Assembly: GCA_019316985.1 (NCBI GenBank)
Contig: CP079215.1
Span: 2,294,001-2,358,000, forward strand
From: Paraniabella defluvii
Lineage (GTDB): Bacteria; Bacteroidota; Bacteroidia; Chitinophagales; Chitinophagaceae
Direction: 5' to 3'
DNA length: 64,000 nt
Position numbers and translations under genes: made by a program. Below the pieces are notes generated by a model. It did no database searches. It saw only the letters and a program-made list of their open reading frames with translations, and was not told the DNA's origin. Positions 43,221 to 53,800 of this stretch are shown here, in pieces (the stretch's first letter is position 1; every line of letters begins with the position of its first letter).

Positions 43221-45639
43221 ATGCGCATTACATTTATCACAGCTTTAGCCTGCTTATTATTTACTATGCCTGTTATGGCCCAGGAAGACCTGGTATACCA
43301 AAAGCCATCGGCGTCTATTCTAGCTCTTACCGACTACGAGCCAGCTCCTTCGGTATCGATGGATACTAAAAAAACTATATGCTGTTGTCGTACAGAAGCG
43401 TATACAAAACACTGGATGATCTGAACCAGGATGAAATGAGACTGGCAGGTCTGCGTATCAACCCGGTTACCAATATATCATCGACGGTAACTTACAGCAA
43501 TAATCTGAAGATCAGGAAAATTAAGGATGTAAAGGCTGAGCCTACGCAGGTTTCGGGTTTACCTGCCCAACCAAGAATTACTTATATTTCCTGGAGTCCC
43601 GACGATTCAAAGATCGCATTTACCAATACCACGGCTACCGGGGTGGAGCTCTGGGTAATAGATGTAGCTACTGCAGCTGCAACCAGGCTTACTGATGCTA
43701 ATCTAAATGCGAATATGGGTATGCCTTATAGCTGGTATAAAGACAATAAAACATTGCTGGTAAGGATGATCCCGGTCAGCAGGCCTGCACTGATCGATTC
43801 AAAAAAGGATTTGCCTAAGGGACTATTGTTTCAGTAGCAGAAGGAAAAGTGTCGCAGAACAGAACCTACCAGGATCTTTTAAAGAATAAAACCGATGAGC
43901 AAAACTTTGAAACGCTGGTTAGCGCCGAATTATATAATGTGAGTATTACAGGTGATAAAAAACTATATAAAGGTGCTGATATATACGATAGTCAATCCAT
44001 CTCCCCGGATGGGAACTATATTATGTTGACTACCATTAAAAAGCCATTTTCTTATATCGTGCCTTTGAGCCGGTTTCCGCAAGCCTCCGTTGTTTATGAC
44101 CTGCAGGGAAGGGAAGTTAAAACGGTTAATGAAAAGCCGTTGGTTGAGATCATGCCTAAAGGATTTGGTGCCGTAGTTACCGGCAAAAGAAGCATGGCTT
44201 GGCGGGCCGATCAACCGGCGTCTTTATATTATGTGGAAGCATTAGATAAAGGCGATCCGGCTAACAAAGTAGAGTACAGGGATGAGCTTTTTACCTGGGA
44301 AGCGCCTTTACTGCGGCCCCGTATCTGTTGCTAAAACAAAGCAGCGTTATGGAGGTGTGGTTTGGGGTAATGCTTCAACTGCGGTATTGATGGATAGCTG
44401 GTACGATACCCGTAATCAGAAAACGTACCTGATCAATCCTTCAGCGCCTGGCACTCAGCCACAATTGGTTTTTGACCGAAACTACCAGGACATTTATAGC
44501 GATCCCGGTAGTTTTGAAACAAAAGAAAACGAATACGGCAGAAATGTGCTGGCAATAGAAGGAGATAACCTGTTTTTAATTGGAAAAGGATTCACCAAAG
44601 AAGGACAGTTTCCCTTTATCGACGAATTTAACCTGAAGACTTTGAAAACAAAACGGCTATACCAGAGCGCCGCTAAAGATAAAATGGAAACCATCTATTC
44701 CATAGAAGACTTTAAAACGGGGTGGCTTTGGTACAGGTGCAGTCTTCTAACGAGTATCCCAATTATTATTTCCGCAATTACAAAAAGAAGATAGCGCCTG
44801 TACAGATCACCTTTAATAAAAACCCGTTTGAAGCCATTGCCAATGTTCATAAGGAAGTTATTCATTACAAGCGAGCTGATGGTGTAGATCTTTCGGGAAC
44901 CTTATACCTGCCGGGAGGATACGATAAAGCAAAGAAAGAAAAGCTGCCATTGTTAATATGGGCCTATCCCCAGGAGTTCAAGGATAAAAACAGCGCTGGC
45001 CAGAGCGATAAAAATCCTAATGAATTTACCTTCCCTTATTACGGATCGTTTGTATATTGGGTAACCAAAGGCTATGCCGTTTTAGACGACGCGTCGTTTC
45101 CCATAATTGGTGAAGGAACCAAAGAACCCAATGATAATTTTATTGAGCAATTGGTAGCAAATGGCCGCGCGGCTATCGATGCGGTAGATAAGCTGGGGTA
45201 TATTGATCGTAGTAAGGTGGCGGTAGGCGGTCATTCTTACGGCGCTTTTATGACTGCCAATTTGCTGACCCACTCCAACGACTATGCCTGTGGTATTGCG
45301 CGTAGCGGTGCTTACAACAGAACCCTTACCCCGTTTGGTTTCCAGAGCGAGCAGCGTAATTACTGGGATGTACCGGAGATCTACAATACCATGTCTCCAT
45401 TTATGAATGCACAAAAGATCAAAAAGCCCATTTTGCTGATTCATGGAGAAGCCGACAATAATCCCGGCACCTTTACATTGCAAACAGAACGTTATTTCCA
45501 GGCCATTAAAGGGCTCGGAGGCCAGGCCAGGATGGTGATATTACCCAAAGAAAGCCATGGCTATGCCGCTAAGGAAAATATATTGCACACCCTTTGGGAG
45601 CAGGAACAATTTTTAGATAAGTACCTGAAAGGAAAATAA
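43221..45639 (+). CDS. Secreted S9-family (prolyl oligopeptidase-like) serine peptidase
   Basis: About 805 residues with signal peptide MRITFITALACLLFTMPVMAQE. An N-terminal beta-propeller (ITYISWSPDDSKIAFTNTTATGVELWVIDVATAAATRLTDA) precedes the alpha/beta hydrolase domain. The nucleophile Ser is in VAVGGHSYGAFM (GxSxG), the Asp in LLIHGEADNNPG and the His in LPKESHGYAAKENI, the complete triad. Other conserved blocks are YPQEFKDKNSAGQ and GYAVLDDASFPIIGEG. Frameshifts lie near 43375, 43828, 44312 and 44728. It is monocistronic, ending at a strong bidirectional terminator. It likely degrades peptides in the periplasm or outside the cell. Confidence 0.93.
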
Positions 45640-45656
45640 ATCAATTAATAGGTAGG

Positions 45657-45694
45657 AAAGGTGCCAGCCCATATTTTCGGTTGGCACCTTTTTA
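45657..45694. terminator. Bidirectional terminator between the S9 peptidase and the beta-helix operon
   Basis: AAAGGTGCCAGCC and GGTTGGCACCTTT form a 13-bp stem (one G-U pair) around CATATTTTC, followed by TT. The opposite-strand gene's stop codon overlaps its right end. Confidence 0.8.
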
Positions 45695-47161
45695 TTGATT
45701 CACTACGGTAATAGTTTTGCTGTACTCTTTTTTACCATCCCTGTCAATTTGGGCAATACGCAGGAAAATTTTAGCGTTGACCGATTCAGGCAGGCTGCTA
45801 CTTTTAGAACAACCCCAAAGCGTGGCTGTTGCTGCAATGATCATTATGAGGCATAACTTTCGGGTTTTTGGATTTGCCAAAATGCACAGAAATAAAAGAT
45901 AAAGTAAAACGGGCAAAAACATTACCTCGGGCGCTTCCATGGTGTATTCGTAGTGCAACGGCAGATCTGAATTGCCACCTGGCGCTAATGATGGCAGGGT
46001 AGCTAATTTCTTAAAATGTTTTCCATCGGCAGATATTTCAATGTCAAAATATTGATTATTTGTTTCGGTTAGGGTGCCCCATTTTACCAGTAAGCGTTGG
46101 TTTTGTACGGTTGCTTCTATTGGCCCGAAATGGACGGGCAATGCGCTTTCATTTTCAAAAGCTCCCATATCTATATGAGTTCCCACTATGCGGTTCGTGG
46201 TTGCCAGGTCCAGCTCGCCCGACTGTACCGCATAGCCGGTTGTATTGGTTTGAGGATCTCCGGCATTGATACAGGGGCTGGCTGCCTGTAATCTGTACTC
46301 GGCTGTAAAAAGCGGGTCTGAATTGATATTGCCGGTACCGCTAAACCCTCCCTGGATATTAGAGAAGCTGATATGTAACGAATTGTTGAACTGGCTGGTA
46401 ATAGCGTTGGTATTATTCCAAAAATACTGTTTTGTATCAAAAAACTATTGGTGTTATTGAAAATCGTGTTGCCATTGGCATTAGTGTAAGGATGATATAT
46501 ATAGGCATTGTCGGCAATGGTGCAATTGGTTAGCGCAACCACGTTGGCTTGCGCCCATATGGCAAATCCTGCAAAAGCTGCATTATTGTAAAAAATACTG
46601 TTTTGTATAGAAGCGCTGCCCGTGGTAATCAATATACCTCCGCCATTGCCGCTGGTTCTGTTATCAAAAAAACGGCAGTTACTAATATTGAGTACTCCAT
46701 CGTTGCAAGACAAGCCGCCTGCACCTGTTCCCCGCCCGGCGGTAATACTCATCCTGTCCAAAACCTTTGTTCCTGCCCCGGTCCATCTCAATACCGAGCT
46801 GCCATTACCCCTTAAAATAGTTGGGGCAGTATTGAGCTGCGTTCCTGCAAACTGGTTTCGTTACCTGCAAATCCCCATAAATTTTTAAAGGTTTTATTAT
46901 ATTAAACCATTGATTGTTGCCGGGCTGGTAGGTGCCTGCTGCGATCCATATGGTGTCGTTGATAGCAGCAGCATCTATTACGGCCTGCAGGTTGTTGCTT
47001 GCATTGGCCCAGCTACTCCCATCGGCTAAGCCGGAGGCTGATGACTTTATATACCGGGTGTTTTGTGCCCCGGCGGAGAAAACAGAACCGGTCAGAAAAA
47101 ATAAAAGAGCGGCTTTGATGAGCGTGCTTATTGATTTACATGAGGAAGACATCTTTTTCAT
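45692..47161 (-). CDS. Parallel beta-helix (choice-of-anchor Q) surface protein with interrupted C-terminal domain, copy 2
   Basis: About 485 residues with signal peptide SISTLIKAALLFFLTGSVFSAGAQ. The beta-helix follows (GLADGSSWANASNNLQAVIDAAAINDTIWIAAGTYQPG; then repeats such as GGLSCNDGVLNISNCRFFDNRTSGNGGGI). The end of the helix, VGTHIDMGAFENESALPVHFG, leads into the sandwich domain common in Bacteroidota secreted proteins (NNQYFDIEISADGKHF). About 50 residues then intervene: two hydrophobic stretches around a basic turn (PKTRK) ending LWGCSK, before the domain resumes at FLRIAQIDRDGKKEYSKTITVVNQ. That segment (45773-45928) lies in an unbroken frame. Frameshifts lie elsewhere, near 46195, 46440 and 46840. 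It starts 10 bp after copy 1. Confidence 0.8.
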
Positions 47162-47171
47162 ATGGTTATGT

Positions 47172-49070
47172 TTATTGTTCTGATACCCTGAGAATTTTAC
47201 TATGTGCTTTTTATCATCTTTATCAACCTGGGCTATTCGTAAAAACAGAGTGTTATTGCTGCCTGATGGCCGATCCTGCTTGCTGCAGCTCCAAAATACT
47301 ATTCCGGCAATGATCAGTAAGGTTACCGGCCTTATTTTATGCCTTTGCATACCGGCAGGAAACAGAAGAAGCAATGCGAATGCCGCCGCCCCAAACAGAC
47401 ACCAGCTGGGATAGGCCTGTACTATACTGATAGGTCAATGCTGTATTGGAGCTTCCACCTACTGCTTTTGACGCTACAGTAGCGATGGTTGTAAACTGTT
47501 TTCCATCGGCCGATATTTCAACGTCGAAATGATCGTTGTTCGTTTCCGATTCGGTAGACCAGTTAACCAATAGCTGGCCGTTCCTGGCAGTGGCTGATAT
47601 AACTCCAAACCTTACAGGCAGCGCAGTAGAATTACTTTCATAAGCTCCTATATCTATAGTTGACTGAGCAATACGGTGATTACCTCCCAGGTCGCCGTTG
47701 CCATAGCTGCTATTGTTATAAAAAGTGCTATTACCTGAATTGATGGCAGGGCTTCCGGGTTGCAGGCTAAAGTCACCTGAGGCGGGATTGGCAAATGCGG
47801 GGTTGGTGGTTATGATATTGGAACCTGTTATGGTACCCTGGCGGGTAGCATTCAGGATAGAGTTTTCGATATGTATGGTTGGACTACCATTACTTACTGC
47901 TATTATGTTGGCTGTGCCGTTATCCGTCCATAATATGGAGTTGTAAATATTGTTGGCCACAGGATTGTTCACATCCAGCGCGCTGCTTACCGGGTTGTAT
48001 ACGGTAGCATTAAGGAAGGTAAGGGTGGACTGGATGTTGTAAAAGGGAATATAGTTGTTACTGGCGTAGGCCAGGCTGTTCACAATAGTTGTATTGCCTC
48101 CGTTTCTAACTGATACGGCGGTACCCTTATAAGTGCCTGCAAAACTGGTAGCCGGTCCTATCGTATTATTGACAAATGTCGTATTATTCACTTTTAGTGT
48201 GCCCTGGCCAAAGTGTTAATTCCGGCGCCCACTCCGCCATTGGCGCCGCCCTGCGAGTAATTATCTACCGAGTTGTCTAAGAAGGAGCACTTCTCAACAG
48301 CAACTGAAAATACACCCGGAACGCCGTACCCGGCTGCATCGAGTTGCATTACATCAATTGCTGCTCCCGAATATCCTGCATAGTTGTTTTGAAAAGTACA
48401 TTGTTCTATAGTAAGAGCGTTGCCGCCTGCAGAGATGCCGTAGTAGGTTAGCGCTCCGCTGGAAAAAGCGCGGTTATCAGCAAAAATACAGTTGCGGATC
48501 AACGGTGTAATATTGATAGAACTGAAATTGCAGGAAATGAATATAGAAGAGCCGGTATATCGGGGTATAATGAATTAAACACACTGCCGGCGTTTGCATT
48601 CCCTTCCGAAAATGTGAAACCGTCAATGACCAGGGAGTTGTTAATAGGTTGCGGGTTGGACGGATTCAGCTCTATCACCATAATGTGATAGCTATTGTCG
48701 CTATTGGAAGCCATTGCGCCAATATTACCACTTAGAATGGTTGGATGGGCAACGGTGTTTCGTTGCGTTAAATTAGTCTCGGTACCCGCAAACCCGCCAT
48801 ATACCTGTAGGTTATTTCTCCGGATATTAAAAAAATGGTCGCGGTTATTGGTGGTGGACGGGTAGTAAGTACCTTCTGCTACCCATATTTGGGTAATGGC
48901 GGTATTAGCATGAGCTGCGGTTAGCGCCGTTGTGAGGCTTTGATAAGCGTTTTGCCAAGAACTGCCATCATTGCTTCCGGTAGCGGCATGATTTACATAA
49001 ATGGTTTGAGAGAACAGGAGCGGGAAAAAAAGCTTAATACAAGTAAAACGGATAAAAACTTTTTCATCAT
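47172..49070 (-). CDS. Parallel beta-helix surface protein with interrupted C-terminal domain, copy 1
   Basis: About 630 residues, a longer paralogue of the next gene. MMKKFLSVLLVLSFFFPLLFSQTIYVNHAATGSNDGSSWQNAYQSL gives the signal peptide and first beta-helix coil. Repeats follow (IYGGFAGTETNLTQRNT; NALTIEQCTFQNNYAGYSGAAIDV). After IDIGAYESNSTALPVRFGVISATARNGQLLVNWSTESETNNDHFDVEISADGKQF the domain is interrupted by two hydrophobic helices around QRHKIR ending FWSCSK, then resumes FLRIAQVDKDDKKHIVKILRVSEQ. The last stop is displaced: without a correction near 47190 the frame runs into copy 2. Other shifts lie near 49005, 48600, 48210 and 47412. A role in surface adhesion or glycan cleavage is possible but not shown. 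Confidence 0.78.
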
Positions 49071-49393
49071 TGGATCAATTTTGAATGGGCTAAACAGACG
49101 ATTAAGAGGGTGGAAAATCCGACGGTCTTCTGATGCTTATTTATTTGCGGGAGCTAAAGGTGCAGCTTTGCAACCGGGTCTCCAAAATGACAAAAGGATG
49201 AAATGCGGACAGGGGCCGGACAAAATCCGGACAATCGTTAGTGTTTGTAAATCAAATACTTGACACTGTTTGTGAACTATTAAAAAAATGGCAGGAAAAT
49301 CTATTTCGCAGGGTTTTATTAATTAGCCGGGACGGGGATATGCTTTTTTCCGGGGCCATAAACCGGCTTACAGCTATTATTTAAAGCAGGAGG
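49071..49393 (-). other. Intergenic region upstream of the beta-helix operon
   Basis: 323 bp without a gene. I see no full TTTG/TAnnTTTG promoter; GGACAGGGGCCGGACAAAATCCGGACAAT (49208 onwards) contains three GGACA/CCGGACA direct repeats that might be regulatory. The beta-helix genes read away from this region. Confidence 0.3.
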
Positions 49394-49501
49394 CTAATTT
49401 GAAGGGATCCTGTACTCGAAATAGTACCATACGGCTACCAGCAATAGCAAGCCGATCAAAATAATAATCAGCATGTTTATAATGTGCCTGCGTTGATTCA
49501 T
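49394..49501 (-). CDS. Small single-pass membrane protein, 35 residues
   Basis: MNQRRHIINMLIIILIGLLL continues LVAVWYYFEYRIPSN and stops. It has a basic N-terminus, one 18-residue hydrophobic helix and an aromatic interface (WYYFEY), the profile of a genuine small inner-membrane protein. A near-consensus promoter precedes it. I do not recognise a family. It lies between the HTH regulator and the beta-helix operon on the same strand, so a link to either is possible. Confidence 0.5.
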   Translation of the reverse strand: MNQRRHIINMLIIILIGLLLLVAVWYYFEYRIPSN

Positions 49502-49506
49502 ACTTG

Positions 49507-49538
49507 CAAATATGACTTTTAGAGAAGCCTGCGCCAAA
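49507..49538 (-). promoter_or_regulatory. Promoter of the 35-residue membrane protein
   Basis: On the minus strand: TTTG (49538-49535), 20-bp spacer, CATATTTG (49514-49507; one mismatch to TAnnTTTG), 5 bp before the ATG at 49501. Confidence 0.4.
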
Positions 49539-49600
49539 ATTCGTAGCGGACAATTTCAGGACAATCACAAGTAGTGATGAAGAGCGTTAGCTCCTGGTAG

Positions 49601-51340
49601 CTAAGGTTTTACGTGGTCTTCCAGGCTTTCATCTGCCGCTAGCTTTAAAATAGTTCTCAGGCGTCTTTTGCTGCGGGCAACACTTTCTTTACCAATACCC
49701 AGCGCATTGGCAATTTGATAATTATTAAGCTGTAAAAAATAAGCGCCGCAAGTCGCTCCATTGCCGGAGTGAGCCCTTCACATCGCTCCTGAGTTGTTGA
49801 AAGAACACGGGGTAGGCTTTTGAAAATTCCTGCCGGAAATTTTCCCAACCACCTTCCGTGAGGAGTGGTTCTGCCAGTAGCTTTTCTGTTACTTCATAGG
49901 TTACGTCCTTCGATTGCTCGAGTTGTATCCGAAGCGAATCAATAAGATCATTTTCTCTATAAGATGGCGGGTAAAAACAGTAATTCTGTCCCGCGCATCT
50001 GCTACCTGCTGCTCGGCCCTTGCATGCTTTTCCCTTGCTTCCCTGAGCCTGGTTTGATCACGGGTTCTTTTTTATTGTATAAAAGCAGCACAATGATGGT
50101 AAGCAGCAAAATAGCCACCAGTATAGCATTGCGAAGACTTTTTCCCGGTTAACCGAAGCCTGCGCAAGAATGAGGGAATGTTGCAAATTATCAAACGCAA
50201 TTTGTGCTTTAACAACACTCAGCTCGCTTTTTTTCAATTCTTCCTCCTCCCGTTGCTTGTACTGGTTTTCCAATTCATAATAATAAAAAGCACTATCGAT
50301 ATTTTTTTGAATGCGGTAGATATTGGCGAGCAGGGATGCTGAGCTGATTAATTCGGTGTTTAGTTTATGCTCTTTAGCCACGGCCAGCGCTTCGGCGGCA
50401 AAAAGAGGTTGCCATGTTGTATTTTTTTGTTTTAATAGAAGGTTGATAGCGCATTTTGTGCAATGGCAATATTAAGCCAATCTCCACATTCCCGGCTGAC
50501 TTGCAGATAGGTATTTAATAAAGGGGCCGCCGTATCGAAATTGCTCTCGCTGGTATAAGTGCGGCCTATATTGCCCTTTGCTATTCCAGTCCATAATTTT
50601 ACAAACCAGGGGTCTGTATCGTTAGATACAGACGCTATAATATGATTATAGTACCAGCGGGCACTGTCCGGTTTATTTAAATTTCGATAGGAAGCACCAA
50701 TTATATCAAGCTGGAAAATATATACTCTCGGGTCGCGGTGAACGCTGTCCAGGTTCCAGGCATTAAGTCCCTCCTTTCCATATGCGATACATTGGGTATA
50801 ATTGCTTTGCCCGAATAAAACGGCGCTGATACCAAAAAAACGGTTATGTACATAGGGAAAATAAGAAAATCCTATGCTGCGTTGTATCTCAACAGCTTTC
50901 AGGTTGTAAAGCAAATGGGTTTCGCCTGATGGCGGTACATCGGCCCTGATACTATAGAGTTCGGCATTTAATTGGGGATCGTTGAGGGGATAAGCGATTT
51001 TTATAATGCTGTCAATAACATTATAATACCGGGGCGCGAGCCCATGTTCCCTTGCCGCCATTATTTCAAACATCATTAAACGAACTCCCAGCCTCCGGTC
51101 CGGGTGCCTGTCCAGGTAATGATGCAGCTGGTTGATATCATCCCAGTAGCGTTTTTTAGCAGCGGGATCGTATTTGGTAAGGCGAAGAGAGTCGAAAAAT
51201 ACCTGAGAGGCATAGCTTTGGTCTTTCCCGGTCTTTTTCCAGGCTTCGATATACGGCCTGATAGCTTTAGGCTGTGCCCCAACAACCAAGTAACAAAAAA
51301 GCAATACAGAGCATACAGTCAATTTTAATCGCATAGGCAT
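49601..51340 (-). CDS. Membrane-bound TPR protein with C-terminal HTH (LuxR/sigma-4-like) regulator
   Basis: About 575 residues. The signal region is LTVCSVLLFCYLVVGAQ; TPR-like repeats follow (LNDPQLNAELYSIRADV; DIIGASYRNLNKPDSARWYYNHII; SASLLANIYRIQKNIDSAFYYYELENQYKQREEEELKK), then a coiled coil, a membrane helix (VFAMLYWWLFCCLPSLCCFYTI in the present frame) and a cytoplasmic end with LNNYQIANALGIGKESVARSKRRLRTILKLA, a helix-turn-helix. This periplasmic-TPR, membrane, cytoplasmic-HTH plan is a known Bacteroidota one-component sensor. Frameshifts lie near 50430, 50075, 49950 and 49760. The start could be the ATG at 51340 or 51334. It may regulate the adjacent beta-helix genes. Confidence 0.78.
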
Positions 51341-51548
51341 GTACTGTAAAAATAATAGTTTACCGGTAGATGCACCCGTTGTTGCCCCGTTATTTATGGT
51401 AAAGAAGTGCCTGTAAATAATACCGGCCTGGTAGCAGGCCCGGTATTACAGGGCATTAAAAATTTATTTAGATCAGATGCCTTCAAAACCTGCGGAAGCT
51501 ACAACCCCACTCTGAAAATAATTCCATTACTTTGCGGCCTGATATAGT

Positions 51549-52240
51549 ATGTCTACACAGCTTTTTATAACACCCGAAGGTTTGCAGCAGGAAAATGAGA
51601 AACCTCCATACATTCCTCATCCTGTGCTGAAAGTGGTCGCCAATTTTCTGTCTTACCTGTTTCACCCGGTGTTTGTGCCTTTATATGTAGTATCCTTCCT
51701 GTTATTTATAGAGCCGTTCTTATTCGTAGGAGCGTCGCCTCAGGAAAAAGCGCTGACTTTTGGACGGGCTTTTATTAATTATACCTTTTTCCCGTTGATA
51801 AGTGTGCTTTGCTAAAAGGCCTTAATCTCATCAGTTCTATTAAACTGAAAGAGAGAAAGGACAGGATCGTACCGTTTATAGTTTGTAATATCTGGTATTT
51901 CTGGATCTGGTATGTATGGAGAGGGTTGCCCGGAGCGCCACATTATATTGTGGTATTCGCCCTCAGTGTTTTCCTGGCTTCTTCAATGGGACTTTTATCT
52001 AATATCTATTTAAAAATCAGCATGCATGGCATTGGCCTGGGTACTGCAACCGCCTTTCTTTGCCTGCTGAGTATAGATCCGTCATCTACCAATATTACTA
52101 TTTACCTGGCACTGGCTATACTTATTACCGGCTTGGTGGGTACCGCCCGTTTGCTATTGTCGGCACATACACCGCGTGAGTATTATATGGGCGTAGGTGT
52201 TGGCGTACTGGCTGTTATCATTGCTAATTGGGTAGCCTGA
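51549..52240 (+). CDS. Multi-pass membrane protein, distantly PAP2-like
   Basis: About 230 residues with six predicted membrane helices (FLSYLFHPVFVPLYVVSFLLFIEP; FGRAFINYTFFPLISVLCLKGL; RIVPFIVCNIWYFWIWYV; HYIVVFALSVFLASSMGLLSN; IGLGTATAFLCLLSI; IYLALAILITGLVGTARLLLSAHTPREYYMGVGVGVLAVIIANWVA). The last block resembles the PAP2 phosphatase motif (S-x-H-T-x-x-E followed by G-x-x-x-G), but the KxxxxxxRP and SGH motifs are not evident, so activity is doubtful. One base is missing near 51812. It is alone on its strand before the M16 pair. Confidence 0.65.
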
Positions 52241-52418
52241 TTTTTTCCATACGTTTTTGGAAGAGGCCATCGCAGGTGTTATATTTATGATGGCAGAACG
52301 GGAGTTTCTAATTTCCACATATTATATGAACGGTAATTTATGGGATGGGCTTTTTCAGTAGTTTCGTCAAACTAACAGGCAACCTAGTCTTTATAATATT
52401 AATTCTTAACAAAATCAG

Positions 52419-53742
52419 ATGAAGAAAATCAACATTGGCCTTTTGCTGCTGGCAGGCGCATTGCCCGCCATGGCGCAAAAGGTGAAGTTTACAGAATTCG
52501 ATTTAAGCAACGGCATGCGCGTGGTGTTGCATGAAGATCATACCGCGCCGGTGGTAGTTACTTCCGTCATGTACCATGTGGGTAGTAAAGATGAAGTGCC
52601 CGGACATACAGGAATGGCGCATTTTTTGAGCACTTGTTGTTCGAGGGATCGAAAAACATCAAGAAAGGCCAGTTTATGAAAATTGTTTCCCAAAACGGGG
52701 GCAAAACAACGCCAATACCAGCCAGGACCGCACCTATTACTTTGAAGCGTTCCCCAGCAACCAGCTCGAAACCGGCTTATGGTTGGAAAGCGAAAGATTA
52801 ATGCATCCCGTGATTAACGAGGACGGCGTTAAAACGCAGAACGAGGTAGTAAAGAAGAAAAAGATTACGCATCGATAACCAGCCTTATGGCAACCTGATC
52901 GCTTCCGTATTCAATAAGCTGTTTACCAAGCACCCGTATCACTGGCCTATTATCGGTAGCATGGAAGACCTGGATAATACCAAGTTGCCCGACTTTTTAG
53001 CATTCAACAGAAAGTATTATGCACCTAACAATGCAGTACTGGTAGTAGCAGGAGATATCGACCCGGTTAAAACAAAAAAGCTGGTAGAAGCTTATTTTGG
53101 GCCTATTCCCAAAGGTCCTGCTATTGAAAGAGTGAATATCAAAGAAGATCCTATTACCAAACAGATCGTTGACACGGCATACGATGCCAACATCCAGATC
53201 CCTGCGATAGTAGCTGCTTACCGTACGGTAGGTAGGTATGAAAGAGCGTGATGCCATTGTGCTGGATATGGCTTCACAAATTTTAAGCGGGGTGCAAGCA
53301 GCCGTATGTATAAGAAAATGGTAGACCAAAAGAAAAATGCAGTAGCGGTACAGGCATTCAATTATACACTGGAAGATTATGGCGCCTATCTCACTTTTGC
53401 AATACCAAATGGTAATCAAAGTCTTGACAATTTGCTGGCCGATATGGACGAAGAGGTAGCTAAGTTGCAAACGTCTCTTATTTCAGAGGCCGAGTTCACC
53501 AAATTACAAAACCAGGCAGAAAACGACTTCGTAAGCGGCAATAATACCATGATGGGGATTGCGGAAAGCCTGGCAAGCGGGTACACTTTCCACGGCAATA
53601 CCAATTACCTGAATACAGAGCTGGACCTGATTAAATCCATAACCCGCCAGGACATCCAGGATGTGGCTAAAAAATACCTGAACAAAGATCAGCGCGTGGT
53701 ACTTTATTATTTGCCTTCAAAAAAGAAGAAGCGGCTAAATAA
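52419..53742 (+). CDS. M16-family zinc metallopeptidase (active subunit)
   Basis: About 443 residues with signal peptide MKKINIGLLLLAGALPAMAQK. The inverted zinc motif HxxEH is present as GMAHFFEHLLFEGSKN after correcting a base near 52626, followed by the distal Glu region LETGLWLESERLMHPVI ... NEVVKEEKRLRIDNQPYG. The second half has the M16 C-terminal domain (LPDFLAFNRKYYAPNNAVLVVAGDI; LSGGASSRMYKKMVDQKKNAV). Frameshifts lie near 52626, 52703, 52855, 53235, 53290 and 53720. It is followed 58 bp later by a homologue without the zinc site; such pairs form periplasmic heterodimeric peptidases. Confidence 0.9.
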
Positions 53743-53800
53743 CAGGTCCCGTTATCTAAATGTATTTTAAAAAACTTGCGCAAGCAATAAATAATCAATT

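Noticed and set aside
46805..47374. A single fused protein joining the C-terminus of beta-helix copy 1 to copy 2
   Set aside because: The read-through depends on one missing A near 47190; restoring it gives the stop after ILRVSEQ, matching the end of copy 2, and copy 2 has its own ATG and signal peptide.
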